From the NCBI GenBank assembly GCA_036822055.1, contig DAISIK010000011.1, forward strand, positions 7,998 through 71,997: a stretch of DNA of 64,000 bases. Direction: 5' to 3'. Below the pieces are notes generated by a model. It saw only the letters and a program-made list of their open reading frames with translations. It was not told the DNA's origin and searched no databases. The translations under genes were made by a program, and so were the position numbers. This document shows, piece by piece, positions 1 through 15,000 of this stretch (positions are counted from its first letter, which is position 1; every line of letters starts with the position of its first letter). The DNA is from DAISIK01 sp036822055. Its GTDB lineage: Bacteria; Verrucomicrobiota; Verrucomicrobiia; Opitutales; Puniceicoccaceae.

Positions 1-3000
1 CATAAAAGGTGCTCGTTGGCATTCCGAGGGTGAAGGAGGTGGTCAGGGAGTTGGTGGGATCGGCAAGATCAGAGATGCGTATCAGGGCATCAAATACCGG
101 AGCGGAGGGGATAGGAAGAGCCACCGAGTAACTACCAGTATCCGCAACGCTCGCCAGGGTATCCCAGGAACTCCCTCCATCTAACGAGATTTCCAGGAGT
201 ATGGTGCCTGAGTTTGTGCCAAGAGAGATCCATTCTATGGTTAGATTCTCTCCTCCAATCAGTTTATCTCCATCGTCTGGATTCAGGAACCGAAAGCTTG
301 GCCCGTCCAGAAGGTCGTCGAAAGCACCCTGATTACGACGTCCCGTTTCGGGGTTCGCCCCGTCCCGAGCTGCCGAACCAAGGTCCAAAGTAAAATCGAA
401 GTTACCCGGATCATTGAAGAGCGGATCCCCGATCCTTGAGGATCGGTCTTGGCCGGATTCCAGCCACCAAATCTGAGGATCGGCAAAGCCACCCTGCCAG
501 AAGACTGCTCCAGCTCCGCTTGTGAGATCAAAAAGATTGAAGTCCGAGGCGAAGCCACGCTGTGCCCCATCGTCCACGCGGAGGGCGAATACTCCAGCTC
601 CGTGGACTGAGAAAATATTGGAATCAAAGCGAACGTTCTCAGTCGCCTCGGTAAGATGAACCGCGTCAACACCCGTCAGCGGAACAAAAGTGTTGTGCCT
701 AAAGAGAATTGGGAAATCCAGGCCATCTGAAAAAACTGCCGGACCCGAGGTCCCGTAGACTAGATTACCCACCACCACGGCAGTCCCATCTTCTTGCAAC
801 AAATCTCCAACCGAAATCGGTCCGAAGCTCCGAACCGTGAGCCCGTGCAGGATGGCGATGCCGATTCCCGTTCCATGGACCCGATTGCCTTCAATCAAAG
901 AAGCTCCAGCCGAGACACGGTTTCCTCCTCGATTCACCGCTGCATCAATGGCGATTCCGATCGAACCTGCACGATTTCCCAATGGAACCGAGATCTCATT
1001 GCCCCGGAAGGTACCGCCGGCGGTCAGGAGACCAATTGTATTGTCAACAGCAGTTGAATCTTCGAGCGTCCCGATAAAGGTGGCGTCACTTCGGAACCCG
1101 ATCGACCCTAGCTCGGCTTGATTACTCTGGTGGAGCCCTCCACCAGCTAAATGGAAACCAAAGCGACCCGAGCCGCTAGCCGTGTTGCCGATCGAATCGC
1201 CCGATCCATCAAGCCAAAAGCCTATTGTGTTATCCTCCGATAAATTATCCTGAACCAGGTAGCCCCCCGTTTGAACAAAGAAGCCAAAGTTGTTGTAGGA
1301 GACAGAGAGGGACTCGAAGTTGTATCCAGAAACCGAGTTCTGCCGAAGTTCGAGTCCGACGCCAGCTGGATCAATCACATGGATTCCAGCAAAGCGCGCT
1401 CGAGTGGAGGTAGGGGTCCTCGAAATGGTGCTCGATTCGACGACCAGATCTGCCGTCTTTGAATCAATCCCGTATTCTGCGTTTGAAATGATAGCTCCCC
1501 GGATGGTTGTTCCACTAGTAGTGGCATTAACCTGCACGCCTCGGCGGAAACCACTCACCTCTACCCCATCGACAACCGCCCCGAGCGTTTGCCCCGCAAT
1601 TTCCACTCCGATTTCTCCATTCCCTATAACCCGTAGATTAGTCAGCAATGAGCCCGGAGCGTCCAGGATCCGCACTGCAACGCCGGTACTTGTGTAATTG
1701 AGAACTGTAGAACTTCCAGCACCCCGGATCTCGACCCCGGCATCATCGCTGCCGATCAAAAGGGTCGACGTATTGGTGTAGGTTCCCGTGTCCACCAGAA
1801 TGACATCTCCAGCTTTCAGTGAATAAGCATTCAAAACCGCTCCAATAGAAGCCATCGGTGTGCCAGGGGTCAGACCATCATTGGCATCCGAACCGGCAGC
1901 CGTAGTGTAAAGGTTGTCGAGGAGATTCGTATCCCCGGCAATGTTTACATAGTAGTTGCTCACCGGGGCAGAGATCGAGAAGGGAGAGACCAGGGCGATC
2001 ACCGAAGGGTCATCCAAAGATGTGATCCTTAGAGCATAGTTGTTTCCGGGCGGCAGGGAGCCATCTACCAGCCAGGCATAGGATCCGTCATTTGGTGTTG
2101 AGGCCACAATCGGCGAGAAGACACCCCCAACCCCACTGGGAGAAAGAGCTATCTCAACAGCCCCGACCACTCCACTGGAAAGCCACTCGATATCAATGGT
2201 CTGCCCTTGGAAAACCGTGCTATTAAGTTTTGGCTGAATCGGTAGGATGAATGAGATCGGACTCTGGGACGCTTGGGCGGTACCCCCATAGGCACCGAGA
2301 TTGCGGAGTCCTCCGTTGGGGGTAACCTCGTCACCAATTGAGCGAATTGGGTTGGCTCGATCAATCGCCGGACTCTGTGCTCCAAAGATCGCGAAAGCTG
2401 CAGCCACCGGATCCCAGGTGCCGATGGTTGACTGCAAACGATAGTTACCACCCGTCGGATCAACGAAGATAGGGTTCGCTACAAAAGAATTGAGATCGGA
2501 GTTGGTTAGAGACCGCCACCCCTCGAGTGAATTTACCCGATTGCTTACCTGAACTACCGGCCCGGCATCCCAAAGATTGTAGTCTCCCGAGTAGGAGGTG
2601 GAGGGTCCCAAAAAGATACCCTTACCATTTACGAAGGACAGGATGGAATCGTTCATATCCACGGTTCCAAGAGCAGCCTCGATAGCGAAGTCACCGCCGG
2701 AACTGACGATCGTCGAAGAATCCACCGTGATTGATGAGTTGGATGATTCGAGGCTCTTGATCGACCTGGAGCTGGATGCCACGACTGAGTTGGTTACCGA
2801 GGTGTTGCGGAAATCGATAATACCCACTCCGTTCCCAATAAGCTCTGAATTGGTAACGTTGGCCACGCTTGATAGCGAATTTTCCGTCCCCATCGCCCTT
2901 TGCGATCCAGAGATGATGCTGGCGTCAACAAAGATGCTTCCGATCCCGTGGGTAATTCCGAATTGGTTATCAGCAAATACAGAACCCTGAATGTTCACCG

Positions 3001-6000
3001 TTTCAGAAGATCGAAGTCCAACGGAGTTGTTAGTGAAAACCGAGGATTCCACTGTCAGCCCGCCAACCGTCCGTATCCCAGCTTCTCCATTAGCCGCAAA
3101 TGCCGCCCCTGAAATCAGAGCGGGTGAACTGAAGCTCAATCCAGTGATCACGATACCATCCGCAGCATTGTCTCTATACTCGCCTCCCGAGACATTGAGC
3201 TTAGCCTGCCAGGCTGAGGCCGAGAGTCCGCTTCCTTGGTTCGAAGCACTCACCACGTCGGTAAGGTCTACTTCATAGAACCCGGTCAGGATGATCCCAT
3301 CACCAAAAGACTCACGCACCTCAACCCGTTGCAGCTCAACAATAGACGATCCATCGATTCGCATCCCATTCCCGGCACCCACCACAAGAAGATCCTCAAG
3401 GGTGAGGTTAACACTCGTGGCATCGGCGACAATACCCGTCTCAAATCCATTGATTCCGAAATCCATCAGGCCAACCACTGTGGAACCGCTCATGTTAATA
3501 GCATCCCGTTGACCAAAAGTTATCCGGTCTTCAAAGGTGGAGGCGGTACTCCCGGCACCCTGAAGAATGAATCCGTTATCAAGTCCCAACGGAGTTGGAG
3601 AAGCCCCCGACACGAAGATGGACTCAAGCAGCTCGTAATTACCCGGATCGAAAAGCAACTCATCACCTCCCTTTAACTCGTAAACCCGCAGAACGTTGAC
3701 CGGATTCGGCTTCGGGGCACTTGCCAGCTTGCCAGTCTGACGATTCGATCCGGCCGCATTCGTGAACAGATTATCGGAGAGATCCGGATCGTCGGCTACA
3801 TTCACATAATAAACCGAACCATCTTCGGGAACCGTGAAAGATTCTGCCGCCTGATCGTAGGCACCGGGAACTCCCTGGATGGAAACATGCACTTGAAGTC
3901 CGTAGGTTCCAAAATCTATGCCGGAGTCATCGAAGGGAATCCAGCGATAGGACCCGTTATCTGGAGCACCCGAGGCAATCTGCAGCAAAAAGACTCCGTT
4001 CTGGTAGAGATCAATGTCGATCGGTTGGTTCGCCACATTCCCATAAGTTTCCCAAAGAATTTCGCGAGGCCTGTCGCGTTCCCAATCGGTATAGATGTCT
4101 GGAAAACGGAGCGCGATCCTTGGATCACTCGAAGGAAGATCCACTGAGGTCCGTCCGAAGGCTCCGATATCTGGAGCGTAGGCGTTCTCCTGTAGAAACA
4201 GGAAGGCCCCGTCGAGTTGCCCCGAGCTCTCTCCAGAAACCTCCACCTCAACATCAAACCGGTATTCGACGTAGCGCACCCCAACGGGCAAGACCACTCT
4301 TCCACCGGCCAGTACCCATTGCAGATCATCAGGCCGCACCGATAGGACCTCTTCCGCCAGAAGGGTATTGCTATCATCAAGGAACCTTAAGCTCAGATCA
4401 AAGCTGGTCACTCCCTGCAGGTCACCCGCAGCGCGTATCCGACCCCCAAATACAGCCGCCAGCGACCGATCATCCAGATCCGCCAGCGCAATTCCCGAAG
4501 CCAACAGATCCACTGTGGTCACAGCAGATCCCAATCGGTCCACTCCCGTATCCAGATAGGCCCCCGCATCCCACGGAAGGTTCGCTGTGGCGGTCAGGGC
4601 ACTGTCATTAACCGTCCACCCTGTAGTACCGGTCTCAAATGTGGGATTGGCCAGGAGATTTGTTTCCCCAGGGTCGCGCCCGAGATCGCTGAAGGACCGT
4701 GCATTGTCCCGCGCCGGGGAGGTGGTGCGCAGACGCCCAATGAGTTCAATTGGTCTCAGGTCACCGAGGGCAGGTGAAACCAGGCGGGGAGCCGACCAAA
4801 ACGGATTCGTCCCAATTGTGCCAAGGGAGTGGAGCTCAAACCTCCCTATATCCGCCTGCACATCCAGGATGTCGTAAAAGGGGCGGGTCCAGTCATAGAT
4901 CGCCGCTCCATCTTCGACATGGAAAAGGTTATAGTCGGAGGCGAAGGAGCCAAAGGACAGAACTGTAATGGCCGTGCCACTGCCGCGAATCAGAAATATA
5001 TTGTCGGAGATAAATGTCTGCTCAGCCTCCACGACAATCACCCCATCTCCATCCTCAGAAAGGACCGTGTTGGACACAAAACGATTGCCAACCCCGGAAA
5101 CTTCCCAGGCCGTCCCATTGCGGTCAAAAAGATTGTGCTCAACACTTGTTTGGGTTCCGCTCGCCTCAATCGCCGTTTCGTTTCTGGTGAATCGGTTGAA
5201 TTGCACGGCTCCATTAAAGAGCTGGACCCCGGTTTGATTCCCTTTCAGGAGGTTTGCCCCGTCCCAGTCGTCATACCGAGGCCCAAACACGGCATTGGCC
5301 CCGACCACCAAACTACCCACTTCGTTGTCTGAAACCTTCTGACCGACCACCTGCCCGCTTCTCAGCCAAATTCCTACTTCATTAAAGCGAATCAGATTCT
5401 GGCCCGATCCCGGATAGTAGCCCAAAGCATTCGCCTCCTCGCTGTAGGCCACTTCAATACCGATCTCGCTGTTCTCAATTCGGTTATCCACCAGTGGGGC
5501 AGGTGCCAGGAGGCGAATCGCGGTCGCCCCACCTCCGAAAATGTTGTCCCGAATCGAACCTACGAAAGGTGCCAGTACCTCCATCCGGGTGATCGTATTT
5601 CGCTCAAAGAGACCGCTGCTGGAGTCGCGAATCTCGACTGCATCAACGATTGAATTCAATAGCTCAATTTCCGTCCCTCCTTCGAGGCGGAGGAAATCAA
5701 GCGAGCTGTTCTCGATCGTCAAACGGGTATTGCCCCCAGTCCTGAGGAGACCAAGGCCGGGTGCGTTAACCAGCGCAACGTTGTTCGCATCGACCACCTC
5801 GACGTTCGGACGGATGGATTCGGGGGTAAAGTAGAAGACCCGACCTTCACTTTCTGGTCCGATAACCAGGGTCTCACCAGAGCTTCCTGAAATGACTGTG
5901 GTATTGTCGGTAGCGGCTGGGATAAACCGTCTCAGATGAATGTTGGCACCATAACCCAACTCATTGAGAGCAAGTACCGCCGTTCCATCGGCCGCCACCG

Positions 6001-9000
6001 CCAATGAAATATCTCTTGCACTGGCCGTACTCGGTGCCACCCCTCGGCCATCTGTCGAGAGACCCTCGAGCGGCTCGTAAACGGTCGTCCCATCCGTCCA
6101 CAGAGCATAAGTGATGACCCCGGCGCTTTGCCGGGTCGCGGCACCATCTTCATTCCAAACGAGGTGGAGTCTTCCTCCTCCAGCCACCAGCTCAATCGCT
6201 GTTACATCACCGAATGCTGCTCCGGTGGACACCTCCAGTAGATTGCTGCCGTCCCAGCGAAACCACTCCAATCGCCTTGCCGAAGCAGCGATTCCGGAGC
6301 GATCGGCTACCGCCAAATAGGGGTCTCCAGCAAACCAACTAACCGCCGGCAAGCTCCCCTCAGTGCTCGCATCTAAAGTCAAATTTGTCGAGGTGCCCGT
6401 GTAGAGGGAAGTTGTTTCACCATCGCTTACCACCAGAGCCAGGAGGTCGCCATCTGCATCGAGATCAAACCCATCAGAAACCCCAGTAAAGGAAGCATCG
6501 AGGTTCCAATTTCCTGCCTCAAAGGAATAGATATGTAGATCACCACTTTCCTCATTCACCCCGAGAACTGCCCCCGATGCGGTCGCACGAAGCTTCATTG
6601 CAACTGCCGATCCAGTAGTCGCAACCACACCCGAGGTTGACCAGGCGCTCCCATCCCAAATCGAGTATTGGATCGAAAGACCGGCGAGTGGGTCGAGATC
6701 ATGTTCCACCCAGGCCACCATCAGCGAACCATTCGCCAGCAGAGCCAACTCAGGGCTTCGAGAAGAACCTGCAGTTCCTGATATCCCGGCACCTTGAGCG
6801 GAACCATCCAACTCATGCCATCCGAGGCTTTCAGTGTGGGCCGCCACCAGAATCTGGAAGACCCCCGCCCGACCATCCGCCCAGGCGAGGTAGGTTGTCC
6901 CGTCACTGGCGATGGCTAGCGCCGGGTCGACAGCAGCCACCGGCGACCTGCTCGCTCCCCAACCGTCCGCGGATCCTCGCGAGAATGGAGCATAGGGATA
7001 GAGCGGTCCGGCAGCACTGTCGGGAAGGTTTGTTTCCGCCAAGGTTTCCGGGTCGATCGTCTGCCCGACCGGAAACGGAGCCGCGCCACTATCGGAAACC
7101 AAGTCATCCACCGAGGCATCGTGGGTGTCACCCGGGCTTAGGTAAAATACGTTACTTCCATCGCCTCCGTTAAGGGTTCCGTTACCGTCACTCGAACCGA
7201 TTAAAATATCGTTCCCGGCCCCACCGTTCAGAAGGTTTCCGGTACCGCTTCCCGCCCGCAGGGTATCATCGCCGGGACCCCCATCAATGGTATCGCTGCC
7301 GCCGCCCCCGTCGATGTCGTCAGAACCAGACCCTCCGCTCAACGAATCGTTTCCGGATCCACCGCGAATCACATCATTTCCACTTCCCCCATCAATGGTG
7401 GTCGCTCCGTCCGGCGAGGCCCAGAGTTGATCATCACCTGGCCCTCCAAAAATCTGGTCTCCACCTCCGTGCCCCGCAAAAACAAAGTCATCGCCCTCAC
7501 CGGCATCGACCCAATCGGCTCCGCTGCCCGAATCGATCCAATCATTGCCCGCCCCCCCAAAAATGAGATCAGCTCCGCCCATCCCGTAGATTCGATCGTC
7601 ACCCGGGCCACCATCCAGCAGATCTCCAAATCTCTCAGAATCAAAGAAATCAGGATCGCTCTCCCCGCCGAAATCAGATCCGACGAGAATGTCGTTGCCA
7701 CCTTCGCCGTAGAGTTCATTGCCGACTCCCGAGCCCGCGAAAAGATAATCGTCACCGCTACCACCCCTGAGGATATCGACCCCAGCTCCGCCGTAGAGCG
7801 CATCGTTACCGTCACCCCCGTTTAGAAAATCGTCTCCATCTTCGCCATACAGGACGTCATCCCCGGGTCCCCCATCAAGGCTATCGTTTCCAGCTCCACC
7901 GAAAAGTAGATCATCTCCAGCCTCCCCAAAAATATTATCATCTCCGGGACCTCCGTAGATGGTGTCGTCGCCCGCTCCACCATAGACTGTATCATTCCCG
8001 TCTCCGGCATCGATCCAGTCGTTTCCATCTCCACCGTAAATCACGTCATCCCCGTCTCGACCCCAGATAAGATCCCGCCCTTCATTACCGAAGATCAGAT
8101 CGTCGCCAGCCCCTCCGTCGATCGTATCATCACCGGCCCCCCCATAGATGGTGTCATTACCATCATTGCCTTCGATGTAGTCGTTACCTCCATTTCCATA
8201 AATGAGGTCGTCCCCCGTACCGCCGAAGATGGTGTCTCCGGACCCGTCATCATTGGTGTCATCCGCACCAAATCCATAGATCGTGTCATTCCCTTCCCCT
8301 CCGTAAATCTCATCAGATCCCGCTCCGCCTTCAATATAATCGTCTCCGTTCTCGCCGAAGATCAGGTCATTGCCAGAACCTCCAAAGATTTGGTCGTTTC
8401 CGTTACCGCCGAAGATGAGGTCATCTCCTCCGTTTCCATAGAGAATGTCGTCCCCTTCGCCCCCGTAAATTTCGTCAGAGCTATGATCGTCCAATGCGTC
8501 ATCTGGACCAAACCCGTAGATCGTATCATTGCCGTCATTACCGAACAGAAGATCAGAACCAGCTCCCCCATGGATGGTATCGTTACCATCATTGCCTTCA
8601 ATGGTGTCATTGCCCCCGTTTCCATAAATGAGGTCGTCCCCCGCACCGCCGAAGATGGTGTCTCCGGACCCGTCATCATTGGTGTCGTCTGCGCCAAATC
8701 CGTAGATCGTGTCGTTGCCGTCCCCACCATAGATCAGATCACTTCCGGCTCCCCCTTCAATCGTGTCATCGCCCTCTTCGCCGTAAATGATGTCATCTCC
8801 ACCATTCCCATAGATCCGATCATTTCCTCTCCCCCCATAAATGGTATCCGGGGAGTGGTCGTCCGCAGTGTCGTCCTGGCCAAATCCGTAGATCGTATCA
8901 TTGCCATCTCCTCCGTAGATCAGGTCGCTTCCTGCCCCTCCCTCAATGTAATCATCACCGTCTTCTCCAAAGATCGTATCCTCCCCGGTCCCTCCGAAAA

Positions 9001-12000
9001 GGAAATCATTTCCAGCTCCTCCGTAGAGGAAATCATCCCCCCCGTTCCCGTAGAGGAAGTCGATGCCGTCCTCCCCATAGAGGTAGTCGGTAGCATCGTC
9101 GTCATCCAGGCCTGATTCAGAATGCCCGTACAGCCGATCGTTTCCTGCCCCTCCATACAGGGTGTCGGACCCGGCATTACCTTCTAAAATGTCGTTACCG
9201 TCATTTCCTTCAAGGTAGTCATCACCATCGCCGCCATAAAGTCGATCATCCCCTGCGCCTCCATACAGGAAGTCGTTGCCGCCATTTCCATAGAGGATGT
9301 CGTTCCCGTCCTCACCATAGAGATAGTCCGTCGCATCATCGTCGTCTAGCCCCGAGGCTGAATGCCCGTAGAGAATGTCATTCCCATCTCCACCATAGAG
9401 GGTGTCCGAACCAGCGTTCCCCTCCAGAATATCATCGCCCCTTCCTCCGTAAAGAAGGTCATCACCGTCGCCGCCAAAGAGCTGATCATTTCCAGCACCT
9501 CCACGCAGCTCGTCATCGCCTTCCTCCCCATAAAGGATATCGTCTCCATCATTTCCATACAGGAAATCGTTCCCTCGCCCACCGTAGAGCACATCGTCCC
9601 CATCTCCACCGTAAAGGAAATCCACCCCATCCCCACCATAAAGGGTATCGTTTCCGGCATCTCCAAAAAGTTGGTCAGAACCGGCCTCTCCGTAGAGGAT
9701 GTCATCGCCGTCTCCCCCAAACAAAAGGTCGACGCCGTTTCCTCCGTACAGAATGTCGTTGCCCTCGTCCCCGTAAAGTTCGTCATTGCCGTCATCCCCG
9801 TAAAGGATGTCGTTGCCAGACCCGCCGCGCAGGATATCGTCACCGTTTCCTCCGTACAGAATGTCGTTGCCCTCGTCCCCGTAAAGTTCGTCATTGCCGT
9901 CATCCCCGTAAAGGATGTCGTTGCCAGACCCGCCGCGCAGGATATCGTCGCCGTTTCCTCCGTACAGAATATCGTTGCCAGACTCTCCGTAAAGCTCGTC
10001 GGCACCATCACCTCCATACAGGGTGTCGTTCCCCGACCCTCCAAAAAGAAGATCCGCCCCCGCTTCCCCATAGAGGGTATCGTCCCCGGCATCCCCATAG
10101 AGGGTATCGTCCCCTTCCCCTCCATAGAGGATGTCATTGCCATCTCCCCCGCGAAGGATGTCATTCCCGCCCTGCCCGTAGAGGATGTCGTTCCCCCCGT
10201 CTCCATAGAGTAGATCAACAGCTCCATCATCACCCACGCCCGAGGCGCTGTGCCCGTAGATAATGTCGTCTCCGTCTCCACCGTAGATGGTATCCGCTCC
10301 CGCATTACCTTCGATGGTGTCGTTCCCCGCCTCACCAAAGATGAGATCATCCCCTCCCTGCCCGAAGATCCGATCATTTCCCGATCCCCCATAGATGGTA
10401 TCGGCTGATCCAAAGGTGGAAAGCTTGATGTTGAAGGCGAATCTCACTTTGGTCACAGACCCCGAATCCCCTAGAATGATATCGTCACCAGAGTCCCCAT
10501 AGATGGTATCCGAGTAAGACCAGGTGGTGGTCTCCGAGTCATCATCCCCAATCAGGATGTCCGCCCCTGATCCTCCATACAGGGTATCGCTACCTCTGCC
10601 ACCAACTAGATAGTCGGCGCCACCCCCACCATATAGAATATCGTCGCCGTCTCCCCCGAACAAAAAGTCATCTCCGCCCTGACCGAAGAGGACATCGTCA
10701 CCATTGCCCCCATAGAGGAAGTCTGAAGCATTGTCGTCCGTGTCGAGCGGCATTCCATTGGAAGCTGTTCCGCTCGGGATGTTGTGACCGTAGAGAATAT
10801 CGTTCCCCTCTCCACCGTAAAGGGTGTCAACCCCAGCTCCACCGACCAAAATGTCATCCCCATCTTCTCCGTAAATGAGGTCATCACCCTCACCTCCGAC
10901 TAAGATATCGTTTCCGGGTCCTCCATAGATGGTATCATTCTCTTCGTCGCCATTGATCTCATCGTCTCCGGGTCCTCCATAGATCAGGTCATCCCCCGGT
11001 CCCCCGTTGATGACGTCATTACCGTCGCCGCCGTCGATAAAATCATCGCCTTCTCCACCGTCGATTTCGTCATCCCCTGGTCCCCCTAAAAGAGTGTCGT
11101 TGCCCCCGAGACCGATTAAAACATCGTCCCCCGCCCCACCGTCGAGAATGTCCGCCAGGGGAGACCCCATCAAAACGTCATTACCGGCCCTCCCGATCAG
11201 AGTCGCCGCCCCGCCTCCGGCAATCAAGGTATCGTTTCCGCTTCCCCCATCGAGATAGACGGTAGCCAAAACATCCCGGGCTATCGTCACCCGATCATCT
11301 CCGTCACCCATTTCGGCAGAAATGTGTCGGACCCCGGAAAATTCCTGCCATGCCCCGTTAAAGCCAACCTCCACGGTTTCATTGCCTGCCGTCCCCCCGA
11401 CATGACGAATGTTGAAAACTTCATTGATTTCAGAGGAATTTATGTTGCGGAGAAGCGCGTTGTCTCCTGCGAAAAGCACCAAGGTATCATTGGCTTCTCC
11501 CACCATCATCCCAAGCTGAGGATTGGTCTCCGTGTTGTCGCAGGATGAACTAAAGGACAGGAGGGTAACCTCTGCTAATGTGAAGCGCTTGGAGACGAAC
11601 CCAATCCGACCTTTGACAAATGCGCCAGCCGTTAGCTCTCCTTCAACATCGAACATACAGAAGGGCGCGGTTTCCAAGAGTTCGTCTCCACGAAACTTTC
11701 CGTCTCCATCAAGATCGTTCAGGTTGAAACCAATGGTGGCATAAATTCCTCCTCCGGCCTCAATAGAGGCGACCAAAACATTGATCCCAGCAGAAACTTC
11801 AATACCCGCGGTAAAAGTAACTTCATTCGGATCCCGACCGACACCCGGGTTTGGATCATCTTCCACATAGAAGCCCGCGAGAATATCGACCGGATTCGTC
11901 TTACCGTTTTCAAAATAGCGACGAATCCCCTGCGTATCGAAGCCCATGTTCAAATCAATCGCCACCCCAAGGACGCCAGCGATCTTGATCGTGATTGCAG

Positions 12001-15000
12001 GAAGGGCTGGAAAGACAGGAAACTCTGTGCTAATCGAGAAATCGAGGTTGAAGGTGGGGAGATCCAGCCGCAACAGGTCGACGTCCTTGCCAAAAAGCAG
12101 ACCGACCGCCGTCAGTGGATTCTGTAGGATCGGAATCGAGAGAACCGGGGGTGCAGTAGCCCGTCCACCGCCCGTGTCGTCCACATCGGTAATAAAAGAG
12201 GAGATGGTCGAACTGATGGCCGCCAGGTTCTCCGCAAGATTATTCAAGTCCTGCGCAAAGTCGGATGGTTCAAGCAAATCGAGTCGTGAACTCGAAAGTC
12301 CGAAATTAACATCAGAAAGGTCGACTGTACCTATGTAGAGCGTGTTGGTAGCCGGATCCAGGTTGGAGAAGACTGACCCGATTTGTGAAGTGATCTGGGC
12401 CACATCAATGAGGGCCGAGATAAAGCGGCTAGCGTCGTCATTGATCGGGGCCATCTCCAGCAGGGTAACCCGACCGTCACGATTGCGGTCATAAACATCC
12501 CGCAGCGACTTGATATCGGAGAAGACGGGCATCGTCGTGTCGAGGATATCAAGGATCGGCTGGATCGGACTGACGATCTCGTTGATTTGCTGAAAGATTG
12601 GTCCGAGAAACTTACCCAATTGTCCAAGATTAAGGCGAATGTCGCGGAAGACCACCGCACCTGTAGAAGGCGCCAACGGAGCCCCGGGAATCTGTCCAAG
12701 ACTCCAGTCAATGACGATGTCTGTTGAGATAGAAGGTATCAAAGGCGGAATGTCCGGCGGCAAATCAACGCTAAGGGTGGCTGCCAACTCTAACTTGGCA
12801 CCGAGCAAACCCTGGTTGGCATCGGGTCCCCACTGGGCCACCAGGATCGGCTGAAACGAATTGGGGGCTGCTACCAATTCCGCCAGGGTGAGTTTCTGGT
12901 CAGCATTCACACCGGTACCAATGTCGACGATATCGATCGAAAGCCCGCCGGACAGGTAAGATCCGAGGTCTTCAACCTCAAGCTCAAGGAATCCAAGGGT
13001 TCCGGTAAAGGATGCATCATCCCCGAGGTTCGCATTCACGCCAATGCTCAGCTCATTACTCGCCGAGGTATCGAGGAAGAATCCTTTGGCTGTGGAGAAT
13101 CCAAGCTCCAGATTGAGGGCCCAGAAAAACTGAAGGGTTGGTTGGACATTGAGCTCAAGGCCGAGAGCAGGGAGACCCACGTCCAGGTCTATGGCAAGAT
13201 CCACTGGGGTCTCGGTCTTACCCATTAAAATGGGAACCCTCACCTCGTCGGTCACACTATCGTAGCCCACCACTACGGGGGCGGAGAGAAGGTTGAGACC
13301 GCCTGAACCGAGGACGTTGTTCAAGGCAGCCTCAATGCTGGCAAGACCTGATCCAAAGTCCGGGGGAAGAGCATTAAGGATGTCATCGAGAAAGGCAGAA
13401 GCAGTGCTGAGCTGGTTGGAGATGAAAGGGAGGCTAAAGTTAAGAATTCTACCGTTCAAAGTGTCTCGAATTACCTCAAGAAGAAGGATGAATCCATCGT
13501 AGAAGGCGGCCAGGTTGTCCGGTAGGCTAAATCCATCCAAAAGTGCCGAAAAATCGGGGAGGCTTACCGAGAGTGGCGGAACCGTCGAGGGATCGCCGTC
13601 GAGGAACGCACCAAGGTCCCCAATCTCAATGATCAGGGAGCCGATCGAATCCGTTGGCTGCCAAAGGAGGTCGCCCTCCATCGGGAGATCGACGGTCAGG
13701 GCTCCGACGAGATTTGTTTGAACATAGTTGCCAAAATTAGGTCCGAGCAAATCGCTAAAGGCCAGTTTTCCATCTGCATCAAATCCGGTGAAGCTGAATC
13801 CGAAAGCCGCCGGGCCATCAACATCCGGGTCGCTATCGTTGTCAGGGATTCCATCACGATCAAAAGTGACCGTACCATTTACCACGCTGAGTCCAGCCAG
13901 TGCTCCGAGACTCGCTTCAAAGTTGAGAGGCGCTGGAGTCGTGATCTCGGCAAAGATCGATGCCTCGGTGGTGTCTCTCAAAAAGAAGGTCGGCGACGAG
14001 CCTGTGCTCAGATCAAGCCCCACTCCTAGATTCAAGAGGTAGCCTCCGGAAACCGCTATCGCCCCGTTGCCTGACGTATCTACAAGCGCTTCGAGGGTTC
14101 CCAAGGCCGCTCTCGCCGGGTGCCCGGAAGGAAGGAGATCCACCACCTCAGCGAGGTTAAAGTTGAAAGCGACGGTCTCAGTGAAGCTCTGACTTACCAG
14201 AAAATCGAAGAAAAAGTTATCATCCGCATAGTCGAAGGTCACCGTTATCGGAAAACCAGCCGGAAAAGCATCCTCGATCTGTTGAGCTAACTCGTTGAGG
14301 CTCCCGTTGGGATCCTCCGAAAGTTCCATTAGAAAGGTGTTGAACGGCTCAATCACATCAATCAGATCCCCTACGGACACCCCAACCAGGGGCAGCCTCG
14401 CGTCGACGACTGGTGATCGTTCCACCAAATCAATGACAAAGGCGGTCAGGTTGGTAAAGAGAGAGAGCAACTCCTGCCAGCCGAGCTGGGAAATACTGAA
14501 GACGTCATCAAATCCATCGAACACCACTACGGGAGGCGGTCCACTCAATAAATCGGAATCAGCAACCGAAAGCCGCGCCTCTGCAAAAGAGAAGGAACCG
14601 ACCCCGCCGGCCGCCACCAACTCCGTCGAGAACGGTACCGTGAACCTGAGCGTCCCAAAGTCGCGGAGGTCAACCCCATCGAAATCGGAGACCGCCAACG
14701 GCGCCATGGAGAACGAAACGACCGCCGCGAGGTTGATTTTACCCTCAGTGATTCCGGCCTCCAGGAGACCAAAGTTAGCCCCCATTCCGTCCAGATCGGC
14801 AACAGCTTCAAAGCTCAGCTTAAGCTCTTTGATTTCGACGAAGAATTGCCCCGCCAGCTCGTTGTCCGCCACCGTCGTATCGAGGATGCCAAACCGGAAC
14901 CGTGCCGTGAGGGTTCCCGTAAAGGTTGTCTCAACGCCAAGCTCCAAGCCTGCGATGTCCGCTCCGAAGGCTGCTTCGAGATTGGCTGTAAAGGTCTCGA

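Noticed and set aside
8390..10213. Long plus-strand open frames at 8390-9115 and 9362-10213 with repetitive translations
   Set aside because: They are antisense to the RTX nonapeptide array; the 27-bp periodicity removes stops in other frames. Their repeating I/V/S/P translation has no ribosome-binding site and no family resemblance.
7155..11262. Regularly spaced direct repeats that could suggest a CRISPR array
   Set aside because: The repeats are 27-bp coding units (GGxGxDxxx), continuous in frame, with no unique spacers and no cas genes.
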